Source of the DNA: Actinomycetes bacterium
GTDB taxonomy: Bacteria > Actinomycetota > Acidimicrobiia > Acidimicrobiales > RAAP-2
Length of the DNA stretch: 5,373 nucleotides
NCBI GenBank assembly: GCA_021807965.1
Contig: JAKBCI010000136.1
Location: 1 to 5,373 of the forward strand
Reading direction: 5' to 3'
In this document: piece after piece, positions 1-5,373 of the stretch
Layout: every line of letters begins with the position of its first letter
How positions within the stretch are numbered: the stretch's first letter is position 1
Translations under genes and position numbers: made by a program
The notes under the pieces: generated by a model
Database searches by the model: none
Told to the model about the DNA's origin: nothing
What the model saw: only the letters and a program-made list of their open reading frames with translations

Positions 1-11
1 CTGATGCTCGA

Positions 12-365
12 TCACCTCGGCGAGCCGGCGACGCCGTGAAACGGTCGGTAGTTGACGTAGAGATCGAGACCGAAGCGAAGTCGTAGCAGAAGTCCGCGCT
101 CGAGGATGCCGGGGGGGATGCGCCGGTCGCCAATTGCCGGGCCAACGGCGCCCAGCAGAATCGCGTCGAAACCCCGCAGCGCCTCGAGCGTCTCGTCGTC
201 GAGTACGAAGCCGTCACGAAGGTAGCGCGCCGCGCCCAGGTCGAACGCGGTTGGCTCGACCACGACACCAGCCGCCGCCACTACGGTGAGCGCGGCCTCG
301 GTCACCTCGGGCCCGATGCCGTCGCCGCCGATCACCGCCACGCGGTACGTTGGTTTTGCGGTCAC
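12..365 (-). CDS. leuB: 3-isopropylmalate dehydrogenase, N-terminal part, probably frameshifted
   Basis: LeuB oxidises and decarboxylates (2R,3S)-3-isopropylmalate with NAD+ to 2-oxoisocaproate, in the cytoplasm. Only about 117 residues are readable, against roughly 340 for the family. Seen: the N-terminal GGDGIGPEV motif (residues 13-21), ILLGAVG, and [17 protein letters not shown] (92-108). R97 and R107 in that block have the same ten-residue spacing as the substrate-binding arginines of known enzymes. I chose GTG at 365 because GAGGAGGT (371-378) lies five bases upstream and the family N-terminus begins there; a TTG at 407 would add 14 residues with no support. The frame stops at 12-14, just after GVAGSPR. 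Another frame over positions 24-1 reads LAEVIEHQ, which looks like the expected continuation, so one missing base (or two extra) is likely near 25-35. Because this is the window edge, a sequencing or assembly error is as plausible as a real mutation. Identity is supported by the nearby leuCD; tartrate dehydrogenase is a less likely relative. Confidence 0.85.
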   Translation of the reverse strand: MTAKPTYRVAVIGGDGIGPEVTEAALTVVAAAGVVVEPTAFDLGAARYLRDGFVLDDETLEALRGFDAILLGAVGPAIGDRRIPPGILERGLLLRLRFGLDLYVNYRPFHGVAGSPR

Positions 366-370
366 GTAAC

Positions 371-378
371 ACCTCCTC
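371..378 (-). promoter_or_regulatory. Strong Shine-Dalgarno site of leuB
   Basis: On the minus strand this reads GAGGAGGT, close to a perfect anti-16S match, five bases before the GTG at 365. It decides the leuB start over the upstream TTG at 407, which lies on the other side of it. It is the strongest ribosome binding site in the window, suggesting leuB is translated independently and efficiently. Confidence 0.8.
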
Positions 379-386
379 AACCGCCA

Positions 387-417
387 GTCTGCTCGGCGCG
401 GCGTCAACGGAGCAAAC
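387..417. repeat. Imperfect inverted repeat, possible operator
   Basis: GTCTGCTC (387-394) and GAGCAAAC (410-417) are reverse complements with one mismatch, separated by 15 bases. The repeat centres near 402, within the divergent leuB/greA region and over the TTGACG that could be the leuB -35. The geometry would suit a dimeric regulator acting on either gene, or a small hairpin. Eight-base arms with a mismatch can arise by chance, and I recognise no known operator consensus. Confidence 0.25.
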
Positions 418-444
418 CGGCACCACGCCCCGCGAGAGCCCCAC

Positions 445-450
445 TAGAGT
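445..450 (+). promoter_or_regulatory. Candidate -10 box of the greA-leuCD unit
   Basis: TAGAGT matches the TAnnnT form of sigma-70-type -10 elements and is the most AT-rich spot in a GC-rich intergenic region. It would place the transcript start near 457 and give a short leader of about 20 bases containing the greA ribosome binding site. The hexamer at -35 distance (ACCACG, 422-427) is not convincing, so this is a weak call. Confidence 0.25.
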
Positions 451-464
451 CGAGTTCCTACTGC

Positions 465-470
465 GGGAGA
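465..470 (+). promoter_or_regulatory. Ribosome binding site of greA
   Basis: GGGAGA lies seven bases before the GTG at 478. It supports that GTG, which also gives a 158-residue protein with the expected GreA N-terminus. Confidence 0.5.
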
Positions 471-477
471 CGATTAC

Positions 478-954
478 GTGGCTGGCGAGATCTACCGAAT
501 AACCAAAGAGACGCTGGACAAACTCCGAGACGAGTATCGCCAGTTGACCACGGTGGGTCGTACCGAGATCGCCCGCGTCATTGAAGCAGCACGCCTGTTG
601 GGGGACCTCTCGGAAAATGGCGACTATCACGCCGCCAAGGACGAACAGGGCAAGATGGAGGCTCGGATCCGCCAAATCGACCACGTGCTGCGCAATCACG
701 AACTGGTCGAACGAGACGCCAACGCGCTGGTTGTCCAGCACGCCACCATCGTGCGAGTGGTCTACGACGGTGATCACGACGACGATTTCCAGGAGTACTT
801 CATCGGGTCCATCGAGGAGAAACCCGACGGCGTCATGGTGGCCTCGCCCACGTCGCCGCTCGGCGCGGCGCTACTCGGGCACGTCGTGGGCGACGAGGTG
901 GATTACGAGGCACCATCGGGAACCTTGCGCGTACGGATCATCGGGCTGCGCTGA
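478..954 (+). CDS. greA: Transcription elongation factor GreA
   Basis: GreA enters the RNA polymerase secondary channel and stimulates cleavage of backtracked transcripts, so stalled complexes can resume. The predicted protein has 158 residues, the same length as E. coli GreA. The N-terminal coiled coil (about 1-75) carries the hallmark tip [19 protein letters not shown] (40-58); D43 and E46 match the acidic tip residues (D41 and E44 in E. coli) that hold the catalytic Mg2+. The C-terminal FKBP-like domain (about 80-158) contains [16 protein letters not shown], which is diagnostic. The block GKMEARIRQ resembles actinobacterial GreA. The GTG start at 478 has GGGAGA seven bases upstream. The stop lies one base before the leuC start, so the two are probably translated as a coupled pair. 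The acidic tip argues against Gre-like inhibitors of the Gfh1 type. Confidence 0.95.
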   Translation: MAGEIYRITKETLDKLRDEYRQLTTVGRTEIARVIEAARLLGDLSENGDYHAAKDEQGKMEARIRQIDHVLRNHELVERDANALVVQHATIVRVVYDGDHDDDFQEYFIGSIEEKPDGVMVASPTSPLGAALLGHVVGDEVDYEAPSGTLRVRIIGLR

Positions 955-955
955 C

Positions 956-2359
956 GTGGCCGGACGCACCCTCTACGAAAAGATTTGGGACGCCCACGTC
1001 GTCGCAAGTACCGAGGGCGAACCGACCATCCTCTACGTCGATCTTCACCTGATACACGAGGTCACCAGTCCCCAAGCGTTCGACGGGCTACGCCTCGAAC
1101 ATCGCGGCGTGCGACGACCGGATCGCACCCTGGCGACGGCCGATCACAACGTGCCGACCGATCCCGTAACCACACCAGTCAACGATCCCGTTTCTCGTCG
1201 TCAGCTGGAAGCACTCGAGGAGAACTGCCACGAATTCGGTGTCACGCTCTTCCCCCGTGGACACGAGAACCAGGGAATCGTCCACGTCATCGGACCAGAA
1301 CTCGGCGTCACCCAGCCGGGCATGGTCATCGTGTGCGGCGACTCGCACACGTCCACGCACGGAGCGTTCGGCGCGCTCGCCTTCGGCATCGGCACCAGCG
1401 AGGTCGAGCACGTGCTGGCGACCCAAACGATCCCGCAACAGCGCGCCAAGACGATGGCCGTGACGGTCGAGGGCGTGCTGCCGCCGGGCACGTCGGCCAA
1501 GGACCTCGTGCTCGCGATCGTTGGTCGACTCGGCACCGGCGGCGGCGCCGGCTACGTCATCGAGTACCGCGGCAGCGCCATTCGCGCACTCTCCATGGAG
1601 GGTCGGATGACCGTGTGCAATATGAGCATCGAGGCGGGCGCACGCGCGGGGCTGGTCGGCGTAGACGAGACGACGATCGACTACCTTCGCGCACGACCCG
1701 CCGTCGCGGCGGCTGGCGACGTCGCCCAGATGATCGACCGGTGGCGTGACTGCGTCAGTGACCCCGACGCCGTCTTTGACGCCGAGGTAAGTCTGCGCGC
1801 CGAGGACATCGTGCCGTACGTGACCTGGGGTACCAACCCCGCTCAAGTAGTTGCCCTGAACGGCGTCGTACCTTCTCCCGATGACGTGGCGGACCCCGAC
1901 GAGCGAGAGGCCACTACGCGATCGCTCGCGTATATGGGCCTCACGCCCGGGACACCGATGGCCGACGTCACGCTCGACGTAGTCTTCATCGGCTCGTGCA
2001 CGAACTCCAGGATCGAAGACCTTCGCGCCGCCGCCGCCGTGGCCGCCGGTCATCGCGTGGCCAGCGGCGTGCGGGCCCTCGTCGTACCTGGTTCGCATCG
2101 TGTCAAGCGCCAGGCCGAGGCTGAAGGACTGGACCGCGTGTTCCTCGACGCCGGATTCGAGTGGCGCGAACCCGGCTGCTCCATGTGCCTCGGCATGAAT
2201 CCCGATCAGCTACAGCCGGGCCAGCGTTGCGCCTCCACCTCGAATCGCAACTTCGAGGGACGCCAGGGACGCGGGGGGCGAACGCACCTGGTGTCGCCTA
2301 CGGTCGCTGCGGCGTCGGCCATTGCGGGACACTTCGCCGATCCGGCGGTGATCCGGTGA
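956..2359 (+). CDS. leuC: 3-isopropylmalate dehydratase, large subunit
   Basis: LeuC with LeuD forms isopropylmalate isomerase, which converts 2-isopropylmalate to 3-isopropylmalate through dehydration and rehydration in leucine biosynthesis. The predicted 467 residues match the family (466 in E. coli). It begins [15 protein letters not shown], a typical actinobacterial LeuC start, then [37 protein letters not shown] (129-146) and [20 protein letters not shown]. The [4Fe-4S] cluster ligands are all present: C348 in [11 protein letters not shown], and C408 and C411 in [13 protein letters not shown]. The family end signature [10 protein letters not shown] is intact. The GTG at 956 is one base after the greA stop and has no clear Shine-Dalgarno site, so initiation probably depends on ribosomes finishing greA. 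The same frame is open well upstream inside greA, but that extension does not look like LeuC. Its TGA overlaps the leuD GTG. Confidence 0.97.
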   Translation: MAGRTLYEKIWDAHVVASTEGEPTILYVDLHLIHEVTSPQAFDGLRLEHRGVRRPDRTLATADHNVPTDPVTTPVNDPVSRRQLEALEENCHEFGVTLFPRGHENQGIVHVIGPELGVTQPGMVIVCGDSHTSTHGAFGALAFGIGTSEVEHVLATQTIPQQRAKTMAVTVEGVLPPGTSAKDLVLAIVGRLGTGGGAGYVIEYRGSAIRALSMEGRMTVCNMSIEAGARAGLVGVDETTIDYLRARPAVAAAGDVAQMIDRWRDCVSDPDAVFDAEVSLRAEDIVPYVTWGTNPAQVVALNGVVPSPDDVADPDEREATTRSLAYMGLTPGTPMADVTLDVVFIGSCTNSRIEDLRAAAAVAAGHRVASGVRALVVPGSHRVKRQAEAEGLDRVFLDAGFEWREPGCSMCLGMNPDQLQPGQRCASTSNRNFEGRQGRGGRTHLVSPTVAAASAIAGHFADPAVIR

Positions 2360-2976
2360 AGGCCGTACGCGTCGTCGAAGGGCGCGGCGTCGCGCTCGGG
2401 CGGTCCGACGTCGACACCGATCAGATCATTCCCTCAGAGTGGCTGAAGCGAGTGGAGCGAACGGGCTTTGGTCGAGGACTGTTCAGCGAATGGCGCGACG
2501 ACCCAGCGTTCGTTCTCAACCAGCAGGCGTACCAAGGCGCGACCATCCTCGTCGCCGGCCCTCGATTCGGCACCGGCTCGTCGCGCGAACACGCGGTCTG
2601 GGCCCTCATGGACTACGGGTTCGACGCGATCATCGCGCCGTCCTTCGGCGACATCTTTCGAAACAACGCGAGCAAGTCGGGTCTGCTCACCGTGCCGCTT
2701 AGTTCTCGCGACGTCGACGAGCTGGTGGCGCTGATCACACGAGATCCGACGGTCCACCTCGTCGTCGACGTCGAACATCAGCACGTCGAGGTACCCTCCA
2801 CCGGCTGGCAACGATCGTTCGAACTCGATCCGGTTACCCGAGAGCGGCTGCTCAGCGGGTGGGACGATATCGGTTTGACCCTTCGTCACGCCGACGCTAT
2901 CGAGCACTTTGAGTCGACCTCGGTAATCCCGTCGCTCGCCGGACTGTTCGACGCAGCTGGTCATCTGCGGTCGTAA
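2356..2976 (+). CDS. leuD: 3-isopropylmalate dehydratase, small subunit
   Basis: LeuD supplies the swivelling domain that completes the isopropylmalate isomerase active site with LeuC. The predicted 206 residues compare with 201 in E. coli. Visible signatures are DVDTDQIIP (18-26), [32 protein letters not shown] (from 71) and [13 protein letters not shown]; the SSRE segment belongs to the substrate-binding region. The GTG at 2356 overlaps the leuC stop in GTGA, a classic coupled arrangement that helps make the two subunits in equal amounts. Upstream GGCGGTG is only a weak ribosome binding site. The frame is open further upstream inside leuC, but LeuD similarity begins at the chosen GTG. No damage is visible. 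Confidence 0.96.
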   Translation: MKAVRVVEGRGVALGRSDVDTDQIIPSEWLKRVERTGFGRGLFSEWRDDPAFVLNQQAYQGATILVAGPRFGTGSSREHAVWALMDYGFDAIIAPSFGDIFRNNASKSGLLTVPLSSRDVDELVALITRDPTVHLVVDVEHQHVEVPSTGWQRSFELDPVTRERLLSGWDDIGLTLRHADAIEHFESTSVIPSLAGLFDAAGHLRS

Positions 2977-3002
2977 TCTCGCTCAGCAATGTCAACGAAC
3001 TC

Positions 3003-3011
3003 GAAGGGGGA
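3003..3011 (+). promoter_or_regulatory. Ribosome binding site of the asparaginase gene
   Basis: The purine run GAAGGGGGA ends three bases before the GTG at 3015 and supports that start. The 38-base gap between leuD and this gene holds no recognisable hairpin or promoter. Confidence 0.5.
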
Positions 3012-3014
3012 CTC

Positions 3015-4028
3015 GTGGAGCCACGACGCGTGACCCTGATCTCCCTCGGCGGCACGATCGCCTCGGTACCCACGACCGGACGCTTGGGTGTGACACCGCA
3101 GTTGGGCGCTGATGACTTGCTCGGCACCATTGGTGAGGTCATCGGTGACGTCGCGGTCGAGGTCGTCACGACCCATCGCGTTCCGTCAGGCGACCTGCGC
3201 CTGGACGACGTCGTCGAGTTGGCTCGTGACGTGCGCCGGCGCCTAGAGCACGGCACCGACGGCGTCGTCGTCGCCCAAGGCACCGACACGCTCGAAGAGG
3301 TCGCCTTCGCACTCGACCTGCTCGTGCGAGACGACCGACCCGTGGTCGTTACCGGCGCTATGCGTCTGCCATCGGACGTGGGCGCCGACGGCCCCGCGAA
3401 TCTGCTCGGCGCGATCACCGTAGCCCTCTCGCCGGCGGCGCGCGCTCTCGGCGTCGTCGTCGCGTTCAACGACGAGGTGCACGCCGCTCGCTTCGTGCGC
3501 AAAACCAACACGACGAACGTGGCCACCTTCGCCTCGCCAACGACCGGGCCCGTCGGGCGAATCACGGAGGGCCTGGCGCGAATCTACCTTCGTCCGCCTC
3601 GCCTCTACGACGCGGTCGACCTGGAGCGGGTCGATCGCGTACCTCCCGTCTCGCTCTTCAGCTGCGCTATCGGTGACGACGGGCGCCTGCTCGACACGGC
3701 CCGCGATCACGGTTTTGCGGGTGTGGTAGTCGAGGGTTTCGGCGGCGGGCACGTTCCAGCCGCCATGGTGCGGCGCCTGAGCGAACTGGCCGAACACATG
3801 CCGGTCATCCTCGCGTCGCGCACCGGCGGCGGCGACGTACTGGCCACGACGTACGGCTATGACGGTTCGGAGCGAGACCTGCTCGACCGCGGGCTGGTTT
3901 CGGCCGGCTTCTTAGACGGGCGCAAGGCACGGGTGTTCCTGAGCCTGCTGCTCGGCGCCGGTTGTGACACCGCGGACGTGGCCGACGCCTTCGGTAAGGT
4001 TCATCAGTCCGCAACCTCGACACAGTGA
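3015..4028 (+). CDS. L-asparaginase (bacterial type I/II family), cytoplasmic
   Basis: The family hydrolyses L-asparagine to L-aspartate and ammonia. The predicted 337 residues are typical. The first catalytic motif is SLGGTIAS (10-17) with nucleophile T14; the second is QGTDTLEE (88-95) with the T90-D91 pair. S58 fits the substrate-binding serine, and K163 in NDEVHAARFVRKTNTTNVATF matches the catalytic lysine (K162 in mature E. coli AnsB). GAMR (114-117) and, near the C-terminus, LASRTGGGDVLATTYGY are also family features. There is no signal peptide, so it should be cytoplasmic rather than periplasmic like AnsB. The segment after the first motif (17-35) has no tyrosine, although AnsB has a mobile-lid Tyr here; this seems common in actinobacterial relatives. 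It lies 38 bases after leuD and 43 before the lyase, on the same strand, so co-transcription is likely. Glutaminase or D-amino-acid activity cannot be excluded. I leave the symbol empty because ansA/ansB assignment is uncertain. Confidence 0.93.
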   Translation: MEPRRVTLISLGGTIASVPTTGRLGVTPQLGADDLLGTIGEVIGDVAVEVVTTHRVPSGDLRLDDVVELARDVRRRLEHGTDGVVVAQGTDTLEEVAFALDLLVRDDRPVVVTGAMRLPSDVGADGPANLLGAITVALSPAARALGVVVAFNDEVHAARFVRKTNTTNVATFASPTTGPVGRITEGLARIYLRPPRLYDAVDLERVDRVPPVSLFSCAIGDDGRLLDTARDHGFAGVVVEGFGGGHVPAAMVRRLSELAEHMPVILASRTGGGDVLATTYGYDGSERDLLDRGLVSAGFLDGRKARVFLSLLLGAGCDTADVADAFGKVHQSATSTQ

Positions 4029-4061
4029 GAGTTGAGCCCTACGCTCGTGGCAGCAAGCCCT

Positions 4062-4067
4062 AGGAGA
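4062..4067 (+). promoter_or_regulatory. Ribosome binding site of the PLP lyase gene
   Basis: AGGAGA lies four bases before the GTG at 4072 and fixes the start of the last gene. The intergenic gap of 43 bases shows no terminator hairpin. Confidence 0.6.
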
Positions 4068-4071
4068 CATC

Positions 4072-5373
4072 GTGACCCCGTTCCCCTACGCCGACGAGTA
4101 CCCCATTCGCCGTACTCTCGCCGAGACCGGCGAGCGACGCGAAGACGTGCTCGCCATGATGGCCGAACTGGCGTCGCGCGAAGACCGAGCCTGGGAGTCG
4201 GGCCAGTGCTCGGGCACCATGTACTGCGGCGACCATGATCACTACGCCTTCTTGAACGAGGCCTTCGCCCGTTTCTCCCACGTGAACACCCTGCAGCGGG
4301 ACCTGTGCCCAAGCGCGACCAAGTTCGAGGCGGAGATCATCGCCATGACGCTGGATTTGCTCGGCGCCGTTCATGACGCGAACCACGTACCGGTCGGACT
4401 CATCACCTCGGGTGGTTCGGCGTCTATCGCCCACGCCGTGCTCGCCTACCGGGAGCTCAACGCCGAGCGCGTCACGAAGCCGAACATCATCAAGCCCGAA
4501 ACGGCACACCCGGCGTTCGACAAGGCCGGCCACCTCTTTGGGGTGACGGTGCGTACGGCCCCCGTCGATCGACAAACTGCACAAGTTGACCTCGACTGGG
4601 TGCGCGACCACGTCGACGCCGACACGATCGCACTCGTGGGATCGGCGTGCAACTACGGTTACGGCACCATCGACCCGATTTGCGAACTGGGCGAAATCGC
4701 CCTTGATCGCCACGTCGGCCTGCACGTCGACGGCTGCCTCGGGGGCTTCATCTTGCCCTTTGGTCGCGAGCTCGGCTACGACATCGCGCCGTTCGACCTG
4801 TCGGTTCCCGGGGTCACCTCGATGTCGGCCGACACGCACAAGTACGGCTACGCCTTGAAGGGCTCGAGCGTGCTGTGTTTCGCTGACCGGTCTCTTCGCA
4901 ACAGCCAGTACTTCTTTCAACCCGACTGGTCGGGCGGCAAATACTGCTCGCCCGGTATGGACGGCTCGCGGTCCGCGGGGCTGCTCGCCGCCACGTGGGC
5001 CGCCATGGTGCAGCTCGGTCGGTCGGGTTACCGGCACTACGCGCGGCTCATCTTTGACGTGGCGGACGCCATGATGACGGCGGTGGAATCGCACCCGAGC
5101 CTGCGAATCATCGGGACCCCGAGCTTCCTCTTCTCCTTCACGTCAGACGACTACGACGTCTACCACGTCAACGACTGGTTGCGCACCCGCGGATGGCGCC
5201 TCAACGGCCAGCAGTACCCCAACGCACTGCACATGGCCGTGACCCGGCCCCAGACCCAGCCCGGCGTGATCGAACGATGGACCAACGACCTCGCTGACGC
5301 GGTGGCCTACGCCCAAACCCGCGGCGACGCGCCCGCTCAGACGGGAGCCATCTACGGTGGCGTAGCGGGCGGT
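4072..5373 (+). CDS. PLP-dependent lyase resembling sphingosine-1-phosphate lyase, 3' end missing
   Basis: This is a fold-type I PLP enzyme of the group II decarboxylase family. S1P lyases cleave phosphorylated sphingoid bases to a long-chain aldehyde and phosphoethanolamine. There are 434 codons with no stop, so the C-terminus lies outside the window. Visible: SGTMYCGD (47-54), cofactor-phosphate segment TSGGSASIAH (112-121), PLP-ring region HVDGCLGGF with D220, and SADTHKYGYALKGSS with Schiff-base K257. The segments around it, PDWSGGKYCSPGMDGSR and the terminal GAIYGG, match the lyase rather than glutamate or tyrosine decarboxylases. By remembered numbering of Symbiobacterium S1P lyase (Y105, H129, Y249, K311, K317), a constant offset of 54 gives Y51, Y195, K257 and K263, but Q75 in place of H129. 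No membrane segment is seen at the N-terminus, unlike the eukaryotic enzyme, so it is probably cytoplasmic. The substrate is unknown; an amino-acid decarboxylase role remains possible. Confidence 0.88.
   Translation, partial: MTPFPYADEYPIRRTLAETGERREDVLAMMAELASREDRAWESGQCSGTMYCGDHDHYAFLNEAFARFSHVNTLQRDLCPSATKFEAEIIAMTLDLLGAVHDANHVPVGLITSGGSASIAHAVLAYRELNAERVTKPNIIKPETAHPAFDKAGHLFGVTVRTAPVDRQTAQVDLDWVRDHVDADTIALVGSACNYGYGTIDPICELGEIALDRHVGLHVDGCLGGFILPFGRELGYDIAPFDLSVPGVTSMSADTHKYGYALKGSSVLCFADRSLRNSQYFFQPDWSGGKYCSPGMDGSRSAGLLAATWAAMVQLGRSGYRHYARLIFDVADAMMTAVESHPSLRIIGTPSFLFSFTSDDYDVYHVNDWLRTRGWRLNGQQYPNALHMAVTRPQTQPGVIERWTNDLADAVAYAQTRGDAPAQTGAIYGGVAGG

Larger units (their letters stand above)
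366..477. promoter_or_regulatory. Divergent leuB/greA intergenic region
   Basis: These 112 bases separate two genes that point away from each other, so both the leuB promoter and the promoter of the greA-leuCD unit should lie here or just inside the flanking genes. For greA, TAGAGT (445-450) fits the TAnnnT -10 pattern about 27 bases before the GTG, but no good -35 lies at the usual distance. For leuB, TTGACG on the minus strand (407-402) resembles a -35 box, but the hexamer 17 bases further on (GCGGTT, 384-379) is a poor -10. An imperfect inverted repeat also lies here (387-417). That promoters are present follows from gene orientation; the exact boxes are tentative. Confidence 0.6.

Noticed and set aside
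366..407. Alternative leuB start at TTG 407
   Set aside because: It adds 14 Arg-rich residues not typical of LeuB, and the strong GAGGAGGT site sits between it and the GTG at 365.
581..955. N-terminal extension of leuC reaching back inside greA
   Set aside because: LeuC family similarity begins at the GTG at 956; the upstream part is an out-of-frame reading of greA with low-complexity Ser/Thr/Arg content.
1088..2098. Minus-strand open frame of 336 codons opposite leuC
   Set aside because: It is antisense to intact leuC, rich in Arg, Gly, Asp and Val as shadow frames are, and has no family motif.
2161..2355. N-terminal extension of leuD inside leuC
   Set aside because: The LeuD-like sequence starts at the GTG at 2356, which overlaps the leuC stop; the extension is leuC read in another frame.
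2977..3014. Possible terminator between leuD and the asparaginase gene
   Set aside because: No GC-rich stem followed by a T run is visible, so read-through seems likely.
4035..4062. Direct repeat AGCCCTA (4035-4041 and 4056-4062) before the lyase gene
   Set aside because: Seven bases repeated twice is within chance, and the second copy runs into the ribosome binding site.
4060..5094. Long minus-strand open frame of 344 codons opposite the lyase gene
   Set aside because: It lies antisense to a strongly supported gene, its translation shows no recognisable motif, and such long shadow frames are expected in high-GC DNA.
1..5373. Mobile element, CRISPR array, tRNA/rRNA or defence system
   Set aside because: I saw no spaced repeats, transposase or integrase motifs, terminal inverted repeats or RNA gene signatures; nearly all of the window is explained by six metabolic or housekeeping genes.

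Overview
This window is high-GC bacterial chromosome, densely coded, with long antisense shadow frames typical of such DNA. Every one of the six genes appears to start with GTG. The LeuB, LeuC, LeuD, GreA and asparaginase sequences resemble actinobacterial members of their families, for example the GreA stretch GKMEARIRQ and the asparaginase motif QGTDT. An actinobacterium, possibly of the Acidimicrobiia type, is my best guess; this rests on remembered family sequences, not on a search.

Layout. At the left edge, on the minus strand, is the N-terminal third of leuB (3-isopropylmalate dehydrogenase). It reads from a well-supported GTG at 365 toward the window edge and hits a stop at 12-14, where a frameshift is likely. 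A 112-base divergent intergenic region (366-477) follows; it holds a strong leuB ribosome binding site, a candidate greA -10 box and an imperfect inverted repeat. Everything to the right is on the plus strand: greA (478-954), leuC (956-2359), leuD (2356-2976), an L-asparaginase (3015-4028), and a PLP-dependent lyase resembling sphingosine-1-phosphate lyase (4072 to the right edge, open). No gap on the plus strand exceeds 43 bases and I see no terminator hairpin, so the five genes look like one transcription unit.

How they work together. LeuC and LeuD are the two subunits of isopropylmalate isomerase, and LeuB catalyses the next step of leucine biosynthesis, so the left half is leucine biosynthesis with leuB split off on the opposite strand. 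GreA, a transcript-cleavage factor of RNA polymerase, is placed one base upstream of leuC and is probably co-transcribed and translationally coupled with it. The asparaginase makes aspartate and ammonia from asparagine. The terminal enzyme has the Schiff-base lysine and most phosphate-binding residues of S1P lyases, but its substrate cannot be read from the sequence. There is no sign of a mobile element, CRISPR array, RNA gene or defence system. The most interesting points are the greA-leuCD linkage, the bacterial S1P-lyase-like enzyme with a Gln where a His is expected, and the probable leuB frameshift.
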